A DNA stretch of 64,000 nt, taken from the NCBI RefSeq assembly GCF_019703515.2, contig NC_059393.1, positions 9,503,501-9,567,500 on the forward strand, given 5' to 3'. Numbering within the stretch: position 1 is the first letter of the stretch; each line of letters opens with the position of its first letter. The stretch comes from Myxocyprinus asiaticus. Taxonomy: Eukaryota > Chordata > Actinopteri > Cypriniformes > Catostomidae. A model generated the notes under the pieces. The model was not told the origin of the DNA. It saw only the letters and a program-made list of their open reading frames with translations, and did no database searches. A program made the position numbers and the translations under genes. Below are positions 31,960-44,654 of the stretch, in pieces.

Positions 31960-32515
31960 ATAAAATAATAATGTTCATTAATTGAGGACAATAACCAAAA
32001 CTAAATATACAGATTCATTGAAAAATAAAATAGACAACATTAAAGAACAAAAATAAAGTTGGAAATAAAATGAAAATATGAGAAGTACAATATTAATAAA
32101 TAATTTTAAAATTAGTAACAACAAATAATAATTCATTTATTATAATTATTTATTGTAGATAATCATATTATTGTTGTTATTATTATTTAATGTGTATAAC
32201 ATTATAACATACAGAAATTAAGGAAAATAACCAAAGACAAATTATAAAGATTACTTGAAAAATAGCAATAAAATGGACAACATTAAGAACAATAATTATA
32301 ATTATTAATAATAACTAATCATTTGTTTATTATAATAACACATTTTAATTAATAATATGATTTATTATTATTATTATTATTATTAGAATTACAATAATAC
32401 ATAATAATTGATTTCTTTTTAATGTATATGAAATAAGGAAAATAACTAAAGATTAAATGTACATGAGAAATTATTTAAAAAAGACTAAATGGACAACATT
32501 ATAGAAGTTAGAAGT
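31960..32515. repeat. AT-rich ~216-237-bp tandem repeat, three degenerate copies
   Basis: A 'gaaaataaccaaa...' block followed by 'tggacaacattaa' appears near 31984, 32221 and 32437. The sequence between is AAT/TTA-rich. No coding. Confidence 0.7.
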
Positions 32516-32519
32516 TATA

Positions 32520-33090
32520 AAAATGATAAAAAAATAAAAGTAAATAAAAAAGATTAGTTAAACACTGCAAAAACACTGATGTTCACTAGCAATGTCATCT
32601 TCTGTCATCTTAGCAATGTCATCTTCTGTTTCTGTATTCAGTGTAGATAGCATGTTTGTGCCTACAGCTGCAATAAAGATGTGTATAATGCTATGAGTGA
32701 ATAAATGTGTGTGTTGACAGCATTACCATGTGAAAGTTACTTCTCAGAACAATAACTGCATGTGCAGATGAGGACGATGAATTTTAATGAAGGCTGTTGA
32801 TGTGTTACATATTGCCTGTTTCCTTTGGTGGAAAAGTCAAGACAGATCTGATTATGTGATCAATCCACACCTACAGAGGTCCAATGAGGTGATGACATCA
32901 TGTACATTCAGTGTATAATGCTGTCAGCAGGTTTAGTCATTGGTTACTCTGTGAACTTTTGTTTGTGTGCAATTGTCTCATCAAACGTATAGAGGATCAG
33001 GCAAACATGTACAATTCAGTCCATCTATTTGTCATAACTTTAAAAGAAGAAAGAGACACATGTTAGAGCAGCAGACTACATACTGTATAG
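32520..33090. other. No gene recognised
   Basis: 'cttagcaatgtcatcttctg' is directly duplicated near 32585-32630. Nothing else notable. Confidence 0.5.
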
Positions 33091-33094
33091 TGTC

Positions 33095-33530
33095 TTTAAT
33101 AAGGGAATGAACTACAATCCCATAAAACATTTTGAATGATGAAATCAAATTATAAACTATAGAAAAATATAAAATTATTGATTTAAAGTTGTTGATTATA
33201 AGTATATAATCAAGCTATTATACTGTAATTGTATTGCTAAATGTTCAGAAACATATAAATAAATAAGTAGTTTGAGAGTGCAGGGAGACCGACTCGATTT
33301 TGTCATTCACAGTGTGAAAAGGGAGTTTGAAGTTGCTGCAGAGCTCTTTTGGTGCACTTTATATTGTTTCTCTAATTGGTGGATTTTTCTCTTGGGGATC
33401 ATGGGTAGTGTAGTTCTGCATCTGTAAATTTCACTTAATAAACATGATTTTTAAAAAGTGAAGTTGAGTCATCAGCAGAAGCAAATACCATTGATTAACA
33501 TCTTTGGAGCTCACGGTAGGTCTGACTATA
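33095..33530 (-). repeat. Inverted copy of the dispersed repeat family
   Basis: Reverse-complement match to 34430-34840: 'actacaatcccataaa' (33112) pairs with 'tttatgggattgtagt' (34813), and 'atcatgggtagtgtagttct' (33400) pairs with 'gaactacactacccatgatc' (34545). It lies about 900 bp from that partner. Confidence 0.85.
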
Positions 33531-33539
33531 ATTGTTTAT

Positions 33540-34425
33540 AAATTATCATGAAAAAGCAATTCCCCTATGGAGAAAATGAAGATTTTTAGTTCTGGACACA
33601 GGCTGTTACTCTCTATGGGCATTAACTGGATCTATTTGCAAATGAATATTTATTGGAGGAAGCAGCAGTTGAGGAGATGCTGTACGATTACAGCGCATTA
33701 AGCATTGGCTAATTGTTATTTTGGGGTAGAGGACACACATCCTTCATGGGATCTTAGCTTCCAGCTAACAGGGGAGTTGTTTGCTTATCAGAGGTCCAAC
33801 GGAAGAAAGACATCCTCCTGCCTGCCACACATTTCCAATACAGTACTCTCCATCCCTCTAACACATGTTCACACACTCCTGTTCATTCATGTTTAATACA
33901 CACACACAAACACCAACGTCTTTAGCATTAGCTCTTCCTGTGCAATGTTTGTTATTGTTTGTATTGAAATTCCCAGGTGTCTTCCCGTTCCTGTTCCACT
34001 GCTGTGTTCCTGCTCGGAAAACTCTGCATCAACTTCTCCAGCATGACTCAGACACAGAAAAGGGTATCCCCTCTCTCTCACTTTCTGTCTGCTTTTGTCT
34101 GTCTCTCTTTCTTGTGGTGCAGGAGTGGTAGAACAATGCTAGTATTTGATGCTTGTACCTTTGATGACACATAGCATGTTAAGTTCTCCTGTATTGCTGC
34201 CAAACTCCTGAGAAACATCTGGTAGATTACAGATGGGCTTTAGAGCTTTCAAAGGGTTTCTAATCCCAAACTTTATCCTTGGGTTTAGCCATTAAAGTCT
34301 CATATTTAAACTTCAACAAAGTCTGGGGCAGGGCAGACAACTCTCCAATATTTTGAATTTGGACTGCAGTACTCATTTCAAACGCTTGTTGTCAGTCTTA
34401 CATATAGCACCTTTAAAGACAGATC
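33540..34425. other. Spacer between the inverted repeat copies; no gene recognised
   Basis: Contains overlapping frames of 62-88 codons with no signature. A CT-rich run followed by CAG near 34120 looks like a splice acceptor, but no coding frame supports an exon. Confidence 0.4.
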
Positions 34426-34429
34426 TGCC

Positions 34430-35075
34430 ATAAGCTCTGAAGTTGTTAACTGATGGTGTACACTGTATATTAAAGCCTTCAGTACATTTTATTTCAAATG
34501 TTTTATTTTCAAAAATGTTGTTTAATAGCAGAATTTGTGGTGAAGAACTACACTACCCATGATCCAGAGGGGAAACAATCCACCAATCAGAGAAACGCAG
34601 CCAACAAAGTGCACCAAAAGAGCTCTGCAGTTACTGTCCATTCCCATGATGCATCATGAATGACAAAAATGATTTGGTCTGTCTCAGACTACTTATATAT
34701 TTGTATATATTTGAATATAAAAAATATTGATTCTAGTCTTATAATAAAACATTTCAAATCAATAGTTTAATTTGTCCTTCATTTTTATTTCAATTACGTC
34801 ATTCGCAATGCTTTATGGGATTGTAGTTCATTCCTGAAAGCCATTAAGTACACAGTCTTGCACCTTTGTCTTTTTGTCTGAATTTCAAATACTTTCTGGC
34901 ATGAAATCAAAGTTTGTAATGTTGTGAATCACCTTGCAACTGGTTTGTTTGGTTCATTGATTAGAATGCTTTTATTAAGTACTATATGAAATCTCTATGG
35001 AAAAAAATTATGGGAAAAATACTTCCGGAACAAAGATGGCTAAAAGAGAGGGTGGGCACTGTTGTGCTTTATTGT
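34430..35075 (+). repeat. Fullest copy of the dispersed repeat family
   Basis: Its left part matches 7430-7785 (plus) and 33095-33530 (minus), and its right part matches 14586-14815. Blocks include 'caccaatcagagaaacgcag', 'ctacttatatatttgtatat' and 'gtttgtaatgttgtgaatca'. No ORF. Confidence 0.82.
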
Positions 35076-35079
35076 AATA

Positions 35080-36150
35080 CTATTATTAAGCTATATTGCT
35101 CTCTGAAACACTTCATTCAGATTGGTCAATCACAAAATTCTGCTGTCAAATATTTATGGAATGAGTATAACTTAATTTATATAACAGATTTTTCCTAGAT
35201 AGGTGTGCTAATGTCATCCTTTTATCGATGAATTTTCTAAAGCTCTAGTTTCAGTTCAACTCAATATCAATATTTCATGCCCATTTATTGTTTATTGGCT
35301 AAGCAGCTATGTAATAAGCAGGATTTTAATCTGATGTTCATTATTGCATTATAAAATTTGACAGGGTGATCAGGACCCTGACACGTAACCCCTGGAGTCC
35401 TTACTTTCTCACACAGGAGGGGAAAATCTGACAATTTGGAAACTACTGCACCATAAACAGGTTAATCCCATTAAAAAAATTGGGTTACCATCTTAAATAC
35501 CTGAATCTTTGAGCAGAAAGCAGGTCCCAACATAACACGCCTTTAAAAATCTCTCACTTTTTCTTTCCAACGAATCACTGATTACTGCTCATTCACAAAC
35601 TCTGTCAGTAAGAGACATTATCGCTATAGACAAGTTTCAACAGCGTGGAACAGTTACACACATGCATGTGATACATAACACAACCAAGACAACAAAAGCT
35701 GCTCTGGGTCAGTAAAATAAAAAACTCATGCTCTGCATGAGTAGATATAGAGGCAGAATTGGTGAAAGAGAAAGATGCACTGCGACCCAATTCACATTCT
35801 GCCCTATATAGTATGTGAGATTAGGATTAGTGTGTCCCAGATCATAGTGCATAGAAATATGCGTGCATGTATGCCAAATGTGCCTGGGTGGCGTATTATG
35901 TCCATTTTCAATTCTTTTGAAAATAGGTTGATTTTTGAAGAATGTCTCTGTTCATGCTTTTTTGGGCTATTATTGGCCACAATCTCTTGTGCTACAGAAG
36001 AGGAGCTTTTGACAGTTTTATACGGACTATCAACTTTTACAGCCGAAAGATTTGTAGAAAACTGGCAAGAAATGCTGCCGCAGCAGATTTAAAATGTATT
36101 AACTAGGGCTATCGATTTAATGCCTTTATTTAGCGCAATAAAATATATTT
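35080..36150. other. No gene recognised
   Basis: A frame at 35775-36092 (105 codons, plus) has no family signature. The surrounding 'gcgacccaattcac' and 'gtgtcccagatcat' strings look like weak MITE edges. Confidence 0.4.
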
Positions 36151-36155
36151 AAAAT

Positions 36156-36400
36156 AATGGGCCCTATTTTAAGAGCACTAAGAGAAGTGCTATGCAATAT
36201 GTCATACGTGCTAAGTCAATGGGCATGGCATTGAAGTTTTGGTATTTTCATGCAAGCATGCACTAAGTCTAGGCGCAAGTGGGTGTGGCGAAATTGCGCA
36301 AACATAGTGCTAATGGGGGCTGGATCAAGTGCAGTTTAATTCTGTGGTTTTTCTCCGGTTATTTCACCATCGGCGTCCTATTATATTGTCCATTCCCTCA
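36156..36400. repeat. Possible hAT-type MITE fragment
   Basis: It opens 'gggccctattttaagagcac' and has the 'ctaggcgcaagtgggtgtgg' and 'gtgcagtttaat' style of a common fish hAT MITE. The far end is not resolved. Confidence 0.35.
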
Positions 36401-36882
36401 AGCAGCAGTGATATAAACAAAAACAGCACATTTATAACAATTTGGTGGTGTAAATGAACTGTATATGTACAAAAATATTTCTAAATTCAAAATACATTTA
36501 AAACAAAAATATGAAAATAAATAAATAAATAAATAATGAAGTGGTCAAAAAAATCTTAACCACCTCCCCAAATTCAATTTTTACCCTCTCCAACTTCTTC
36601 CACCAGCCCCTTTTGCAGCGTAATAAACTTTTGCAATAAACAGATGCATATGTAGAGTAGTATGGAAAACTGTACAGGATACAGAAAGAGAGAAGGATAA
36701 AATAAAGTACAATTAAATTAAATGGACTAGAAAAACATAACAATTAAATTTAGACTATTTCTAAAAGACGAAAACAATAAACAGATAAAGGAGTGGAAGA
36801 ATTTGCACTGCTTGCACATTTGACCTCAGATAATCATGATGCCTCTGATCCAGTGAATACACCTTTGTCTGATAGGCCATCG

Positions 36883-36887
<5 letters not shown>

Positions 36888-36973
<86 letters not shown>

Positions 36974-36979
36974 CTCTCT
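36888..36979. repeat. (CT)n microsatellite, slightly interrupted
   Basis: CT array of about 90 bp with a few A and G interruptions. Leu/Ser and Arg/Glu repeats in both frames are artefacts. Confidence 0.96.
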
Positions 36980-36984
36980 CCATC

Positions 36985-39115
36985 CACTCTTTCATCCATC
37001 AATGGCTCTATTGAGCACACGAGCATGTGTCTTTGGGGTCATCACTGGACTGTGGCTTTGCCTTGGTAACATTTCCTCACACATAAACACAGCTGAGCAT
37101 GTGTGAGAGTGTGTGGTCAGGTCACGGGCGATGTTGTGTGGGAGTTAAAGGAAGAGTCAGAAAAGATGCCTCACAGCAAGTAACTGTCAATATGCAGGCT
37201 CATCTCAAAACACACACACACAGCATTGTGCTCTTAGACATGAGTTCATACTTACTTTTATAGTTTCCTTTTAAGGAGTCATAACATGAGAAATAACATT
37301 TTTGATTGGAATCTTGTGATATAAAAGAGCTTATTGTACTATGAAAACATAGCCTACGGTGAAAGCTGCAGCCAAAAATGGACAGCTTAAAGACCAATAT
37401 ACTTCTAGCGAAATCAGAGAAATAACTAGTGTCATGTCATTTTTAACAACATCCAACATCCTTTTCCGGTCAATTTCTTCAGTTGAGAATCATCATTATG
37501 CTACAAATGCTGTCAATTGAGCTTAACTTGTATTGAACACGGAAAATTATTTTAAAGTCATAATGAGATATAAGATATATGCATCATAACAGCTTTGTGT
37601 ACAAGTGGTCACATTATGCTAAATGACGGCATAGTTCATGATGCCAGTGGTAAAACAATCAATATCAGGAAAAAGAAGTAACCAGACAGAATTTATATTA
37701 GTTGCACAGTGAGTCAAGTACACGTCACCTCTTCCACAACCTTCTTCTGAGAATCCATCACTTACAATCTTCCATCCCAGGTGCTAAAACCATTAGCTAA
37801 AAACAGCAAACACAGATTCAGAGAATCCTGCACGACTAACTGGTGTGTAAAAGCCAGAAATGTCCTTATTGTCACTATGCATTAATAACACATCCTTACG
37901 AAAAAACATGTACAAACACTTGTGCATCGCTCCTCTCATAGCTGATTTTACCTTCAGTCTGATGATGTCATTGTTTAAGAATTCCCGATCGTTGACTAAA
38001 GTATAAAAAGTTAATTAGCGACAAAAATCCTCAGACACAGGGAAGAGAGAGTGATTCTTTGATTCGGATGAGTGGTCTGTCCTGGAATGTGGCCCTTGAG
38101 GGCTTAGGGACACCATTGAGTAACAGGCTAATGACATCATCAGTCTATGGTGAAGTGTTAGGAGGAAACTACCTATGCCTCATAGGTTTAACTTCAGTCT
38201 GGTATTGGTCTTAATGGATCAGCATTGACAAACTGAGGGTTTGGAGCTGAAGGGGCATTAGTGTAAATGCACATTTACAAAATGCACATTTATGCTCCTT
38301 TTGGTTCTAACCCTTTGATATGCAAGAATGTTACTTAGTATGTTTATATGCACAGTTAAAATTGAGCTACTGTGGGTTTTTGCATAGTCATGCTACTGTC
38401 TTCATCTGTCTGTCCATTTCAAGGAAGGACGTCAAATCACCTGATTAAATCCACGTCATGCTTCACCTCAATCTTTCAGAGCATGCGAACAATGCCGAGG
38501 CCAGTTGTGGCCCGATATGAACATGTAAACATGCTGGATGAAGCCAAGCTACAATCGCATTATTATCTAGGACTGTTGGTCCGACTTCGCTAAAATCGAA
38601 CTGGTGTGATTTCAGTCGGACTAAAGTGCCTACATGACATTTAAAAAGATTAATTATTGTTTTAGTCCGACTGAAATAGAACCTTTAAAGTGCATGGAAA
38701 CGTACTGATTGATTCTTAATCAGTTTACGGGCAGTCGATACAGTCAATTAATATACAAAGTTAAAATACAAAATTACTGGCAAGTTTCCAAGAAGTGTAT
38801 TAAAATAATAAGCATTTTTATTGAACCAAAGTATTACAATAGGAAATGAATAGTCATCATTTACAAACCTCTATAATTTAATTTCTTCTGTAAAAAAGGA
38901 GATATTAGGCAGAAAGTTCACGCTGCTCTTTTTCATATAGTGAAAGTGAATTGAAAATGGAGCAGTCAAGCTTCAATATTAGTAGTTGTTATAATAATAA
39001 TAATGATAATACATTTTATTTGTAAAGCAGTTTTCATACATCAAGTGCAACTTAAAGAACTTATCAGAAATTAAATGTCAAAGAAAGTGACTGCATTAAA
39101 ATAAATAAAAGTATC
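36985..39115. other. No gene recognised
   Basis: Unique-looking DNA. Near 38560-38720 'ttagtccgactgaaat' and 'tcagtcggactaaagt' are mutually inverted and may mark a small fold-back element. Confidence 0.4.
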
Positions 39116-39118
39116 ATA

Positions 39119-39162
<44 letters not shown>
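39119..39162. repeat. (TA)n microsatellite
   Basis: About 20 TA units. Confidence 0.95.
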
Positions 39163-39164
<2 letters not shown>

Positions 39165-39166
<2 letters not shown>

Positions 39167-40435
39167 AAAAATAAATCAATAATAATAAAAAGTAAAACAT
39201 GAATTTACACAAAAGTAAATAAAAAGTAAACACTCAAACATACATACATATCAACCAAATGCTAATTAATTATTTTTGTAATATTTTTTAAATATGAAAA
39301 AAATACATGATCATGAAAATACCATCCATGCGAATTGTACACATTATTCTAAGTCTTCTGAAGCCATGCGATAGCTTTACGCAGAAAAAAATACATAAAT
39401 TGAAGTTGTTATTCTCTGCAAATCTTGCCCTCTGTCGTAGCTCTTAAATCTTATTAATGTTTGCATTATATTTGGAAGATTTACGATAAGGCGTCAACAA
39501 TGTCAAATGTCTTTGGTTCTTACGTATCTCATTACTGATCATGATGTGCCACGTTTGCGGTCCGTTTTTCAGGTTGACAGTCCCCGTTCACTTTCAATGT
39601 ATGGAAAAGAACAGTGTGAACAATCTACCAAACATCTCATTTCAATTTCCACTCAAGTTAGAAAATCATGAGGTTGAGTAAAAAATGATTTTCATGTTTT
39701 AGTACTATCCCTTTAAACCATCTCTTTAAGATCACTGATCTTTGATCAGACTGTTAAAAGTTATTTTACACTCTTAAATGACTCGTCGATCAGTGTCTTG
39801 GCACGCAGTTTACTAAAACTGCAGAAATTCCATTTTACGGGAACCTTGGCAGTGTCACTCAAGTGTCACTATGTGTTACTTTCTGTGTGTAAAAGTGCCC
39901 CGACCACTCCTTATGTGAGTGACAGTCTGCTTTATCATTACTTTAGTCTGCCATTTACTGTGTATGTCTGTCTTTCTGTCTGTCAGTTTCTCTGTGTCTC
40001 TCTCAAAAGCAAACTGCCCCCCTACCGACTGTCTCTTTCTATTTTCGCAGTCTTCTCCGCTGAGGTCACAGGGTGTGTGACGTCTCGTGTTTGTGTGTTT
40101 GCAGACAGACAGTTTTATAAGGAGCACCAAGTCTGTGAAATTATTGTGTGTTGAAAATGTGATTTGAGCTTTTATTTGCATGTTGGTTTTGGCAGTGAAA
40201 TAAGTTCACTGGTATGGTGCAGTTAAGTTTATCTCAACTGAATGCTCAAGATATATTTAACTAATTCTCCCTCTCTCTTTCTCCTTCCTTTTAGATGTAG
40301 GAAACTGCAGTCTAATGATAACAGACATACAGACAATAGACTTCTACACACACATACACACACGTACTGTAAAACTATTGCCAGAGGAGGTCAACAGGCC
40401 TATTACAGACATTCCAAGTCCTTGTTTGGGTAACC
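39165..40435. other. No gene recognised
   Basis: Frames at 39798-40181 overlap on both strands without any signature. CT-rich tracts only. Confidence 0.45.
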
Positions 40436-40436
40436 G

Positions 40437-40438
<2 letters not shown>

Positions 40439-40490
<52 letters not shown>

Positions 40491-40520
40491 TTATACTCAC
40501 ACACACACACACACAAATGC
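40439..40520. repeat. (CA)n microsatellite
   Basis: A pure CA array at 40439-40485 followed by a second short array. Confidence 0.95.
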
Positions 40521-40871
40521 ATGCACACACAGCGATTGCCTTTTTAGACAGATATGGAACAATGTGGAAATACCAGCAGTGTTTCAGAATGCTGCATAAA
40601 TGTAGAATTAAACTCAATGACGTCAAGTGGAGAGGGGAATTTCTTCTGTGTGAAATTTTGGCTAATGGATAATTTGTTCCTCCAGACAGAATTTCCTATG
40701 TTTTTCTGAGCTGTAATTGAGCAATGGAGAAGTCTGGCCTGTCATCATTAGAAGAGGCAAGGTCAACAGAGCTTGTGCAGATGAACTCTCGTCATTTCAA
40801 GCCTCAAGATCAGCCACAAATTCTTGTGAATGTCCATATTCATGATTTGGTCTCTCTTCTTGTATACATGT

Positions 40872-41325
40872 GGTGAGATATGATGGATGGATGGATGGAT
40901 GGATACATGGATGGATGGATGTTCATATATGGATGGATGGATGCATGGATGTTCAGATATGTATGTGTGGATGGATGGATGGACACCAGCTATCAGTTAA
41001 TACTGTGATGTAGCCAACTCATATCTGGGTTAATCGATAGACTGATGCAAAAATGGATGGACTTATGGACAGGAATGATGGATGCATGAATGAATGGATG
41101 ATTGATGCACAGACAATGGAAGGATGGATTGATTGATAGACCGATGCAAAAATTGATGGACATATGGAGAGACTGATTAATGGATGGACAAATTAATGGA
41201 TAAATGCCACACAGACGATGGATGGATGGATGGATGGATGATACAAAAATTGATGGACGGATGGACATATGGACAGACAGATTAATAGATGGGCAAATTA
41301 ATGACAAATGGATGAATTACATTTT
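40872..41325 (-). repeat. (GGAT)n-rich block, inverted relative to the block at 43000-43430
   Basis: GGAT/GATG arrays are interspersed with longer unit text ('gacagattaatggatgg', 'gatgcaaaaattgatggaca'). The segment 'gtgatgtagccaactcatat' (41009-41028) with its flanks is the reverse complement of 'catatgagttgactacatca' (43369-43388). The two blocks are therefore arms of an inverted duplication. Confidence 0.88.
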
Positions 41326-41339
41326 TTAATGCAACGTTG

Positions 41340-41835
41340 CATGAAATTGAGCTTGTGTAGCTAGTAGTGCCTGCGTTCACGTACTTGTGAAGAGTATGTT
41401 TTGGCCTTAAGCCTTCAGTACAAGATGTTATACTTTCTGACAGGGAGTCCCCCTCGAGCGTTTCAATGCTTAAATATTGGACAACAGGCGTCCCGTGTGG
41501 GACGTCTTCATTTCAGCCAAAATACACAACGTATTTTACGGGACCATAGAAGATAGAGTTTACTAATGCCTGCTAAAGCGCTACTTTTGCAATGCCTACA
41601 CACTAGGGAAAGTTCTGACAAAAAAGCTAAAACGCTTGATGGATAGCAATGCCTAAGCTCCGTTTGGAGGTTGTGGAAAGGGCCATGTCAGCTTGAATTC
41701 AAGTGGGAACACAGCAAATTGGATTTCACAAAAACTGGACCTGCAGCGTAAAGTCTAGTTTAGGCTACATGCATAGCTTGAAGCATTTGCAATCACATAC
41801 TTGCACAGAAGATGTTTCGGGCTGAGCTTCTTTTA
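41340..41835. repeat. Left arm sequence shared in inverse with 45200-45300
   Basis: 'gtgggacgtcttcatttcag' (41498-41517) and 'agtttactaatgcc' (41557-41570) recur reverse-complemented as 'ctgaaatgaagacgtcccat' (45258-45277) and 'ggcattagtaaact' (45205-45218). The element family is unknown to me. There is no ORF. Confidence 0.7.
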
Positions 41836-42115
41836 CATACAGTATACGGACAGAAATAAAGATTGTCTACCTAGCTGCCACCAATGAATAGTACAAAACA
41901 CACACCCCAAGAGAAAGCAAGTGGGCCACAGCTGTATCTGGACGCTACCCAAATGTATCCCAGTAGTCTGCTCTCTGCTCGGGTGTGTCCACTCGCTTTG
42001 GGTCGCTACAGAATAGACTATTGTTAACCTCAGAAGACACAAAAATTTTAAACAATTCAACACACACACACACTCACACACCCTGACGTAAATGCCATGT
42101 GTGAGTGTGTGTGTG

Positions 42116-42320
42116 GCAGGAAAGATTGGTAATGGAGGGCTAGAGTGGGAACAGGGTAAAATATATCTCATTGTTATCAGTTCTCAACAAGCCTTTGTTC
42201 TGTCATTCAATTGTTTGTCCTTTTTCTCTCCTTTAGCTTTCTGCTCACACCTTTTTTGTTTGGACATGATCTGGTAGAATTATAGATGTATTCATTGGTG
42301 CATTTGTGTGCAGTATGGAA
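42116..42320 (+). repeat. Segment directly duplicated at 44800-44995
   Basis: About 190 bp shared in the same orientation, including 'aaaatatatctcattgttat', 'tctcaacaagcctttgttct' and 'agctttctgctcacaccttt'. By eye about 90% identical, with small indels. Confidence 0.9.
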
Positions 42321-42794
42321 GATCTAACTGCATTCTTTGCAAAGCGCACATTATAATAGGCATTTGAACTAAAGTGAGTTGCCTGTGTGTTTGTGTATCA
42401 CTGATTGATTCGTATGTCTTTCTGCATGAATGCAAAGTCATCATCAAAGCTGTCTTTGAGCTTGCAGAGTTCAGCCACAGTCTACACAAACACAGTTTGA
42501 AGTCAAACGGGGTAAATCGCTGAGCTGCTGAGTGTGTGAGAATGTCTCTGGCATATATATAACACCTGATCTCAGCACTTCCTGCTATTCACATACAAAC
42601 ACTCAGACTGACGGAGCCTCAAGAGAATCCTCTGTGTCTCTCTCTCATTTGTCTTTCTCTTTCTCTGAGTGTTTGACAGTGTGCTTATCTGTTTGTAAGG
42701 GTTGGAGTATGTGCTACAGTGTGACTGGCAGTGAGTTATATAAGGATGCTGCTGCTCAATGCCTGATTGTCCTGATGTTACCCAGCCTGAAGGG

Positions 42795-44545
42795 AGTATG
42801 AACATCCATCCATCTGTTTATCCATATAAAAATGAATTAATATGTTTGTCTGTCTGTCCATCTGACCGTCTATCCATTAATCCATCTGTCCATTTATTCA
42901 TCCTTCCATACGTTCATTCGTATGTTAGTTTGTTCTTTCAGTAGTTAATTTATTTATCTGTCCGTCCAGCCAACTGTCATTCTATCCCACCATCTACTCA
43001 GCAACCCATCCGCCATCTGTGCATTCATTCATTAATTAATTTTTTATTCATTCCTTCATTCATTCACATCGCATGTCCATCCATCCATCTGTTTGTTCGT
43101 CAATCTTCCAATCATTCGTCCATCCATCAGTCCATCCATACATACCAACAGTACTGTATATCCATCACTCCATCTATTTTTCCATCCATCCATCCATTAC
43201 ATCTCTGAAATTTCATCCATCTGTTCATCTCTGTCATCCATTCCTCCATTTATCCATCGTCTTTGTGTCAATCATCCAATTTTTCGTCCATCCATTGATC
43301 CGTCTATTCATACGTCCACCCAATATCCATATGTCCATCAATTTCTGCATCAGTCTATTGATTAACCCACATATGAGTTGACTACATCACAGTATTTGCT
43401 TCTCCACTATACCTGGTGTCCATCAATCTGTCTATCCATCCATCCATCATCTGTGTGTCAATCATTCTTTCATTCATCCATTCATCGATCCATCCTTTCA
43501 TATGTCCATTCATCCATAAATGTTTGCATCATCCGTCCATCCATCCATCCATCCAACCATCCATCCATCCATCAATCCGCCTGTGCATCAATCATCAATT
43601 TATTTCTCCATCCACCAATAAGTTAGTCCATATGTCCATCAGTTTTTCTATCAGTCTATATATCAGTCTATCATCCATCCATCCATCCATCCATCTGTTC
43701 ATCACAATCTATTCATCCATCCATCATTTCGACCATATTTATGTCCATCACTCCATCTATCCATCCATCCATCGTCTGTGCATCCATCCATCCATTTATT
43801 CATCCATTCATCGTCTGTGCATCCATCCATTTATTTGTCCATCCATTGATCCATCCGTCCATATGTCCATCCGTCCATCAATTTTTGCATTCATCCATCC
43901 ATCCATCCATCCAACCATTTATTCATCCATCCATTGATACATCCGTCCATATGTCCATCCGTCCATCAATTTTTGTATCTATCCATCCATCCATCCATCC
44001 ATCCATCCATCATCTGTTCATCCAATCATCCATTGATCTGTCCATCCATATGTCCATCCGCCCATCAGTTTTTGCATCCATCTATCCATCGTCTGTGCAT
44101 CCAGTCATCCATTTATTCCTCCATCCATTGATCTGTCTGTCCATATGTCCATCCATCCATAAATTTTTGCATCCATCCATCCATCCATCCATCCATCATC
44201 TATCCATCCATCAGTTTTGCATCCATCCATCCATACATTTTTTCATCCATTCATCCATCCATTCATCCATCCAGCCATCCATCCATCAATTTTTGCAACC
44301 ATCCATCCATCCGTCTGTCCGTCCATCCATTGTCTGTTCATCCATCCATCCATCCATCAATTTTTGCATACACCCATCCATCTATCCATCCATCAGTTTT
44401 TGCATCATCCATCCATCCACCCATTTTTGCATCCATCCATCCATCCATCCATCAATTTTTGCATCCATCTATCCATTCATCTGTCCATTAATCCATCTGC
44501 CCATCAATTTTTGCATCCATCGTCTGTGAGTCAGTCATCCATTCA
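42795..44545 (+). repeat. Large (ATCC)n array with longer-period structure
   Basis: About 1.7 kb of CATC/ATCC repeats. Beyond the tetranucleotide, the phrase 'catcaatttttgcatccat' returns many times (for example near 43880, 43964, 44160, 44286, 44355 and 44450), often preceded by 'gtccatatgtccatccgtcc', so a unit of roughly 60-110 bp is overlaid on the simple repeat. The 82-262-residue Pro-Ser-Ile-His frames are translations of the array. Confidence 0.95.
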
Positions 44546-44654
44546 TTCGTCCACAATACAATTACACATTGCATTTTCAGCATTGCCACAAGGTGAACTG
44601 TACGCTTCTGTGATGAGTTTTCTCTTTCAAGTCAACTGCTATTATGGGGGAGCA

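Noticed and set aside
34110..34135. Splice-acceptor-like CT tract plus CAG suggesting an exon near 34000-34130
   Set aside because: No reading frame with recognisable or balanced coding content adjoins it.
43416..44529. Long open frames rich in Pro-Ser-Ile-His (up to 262 codons)
   Set aside because: Pure translation of the (ATCC)n array. All frames of a stop-free tetranucleotide repeat stay open.
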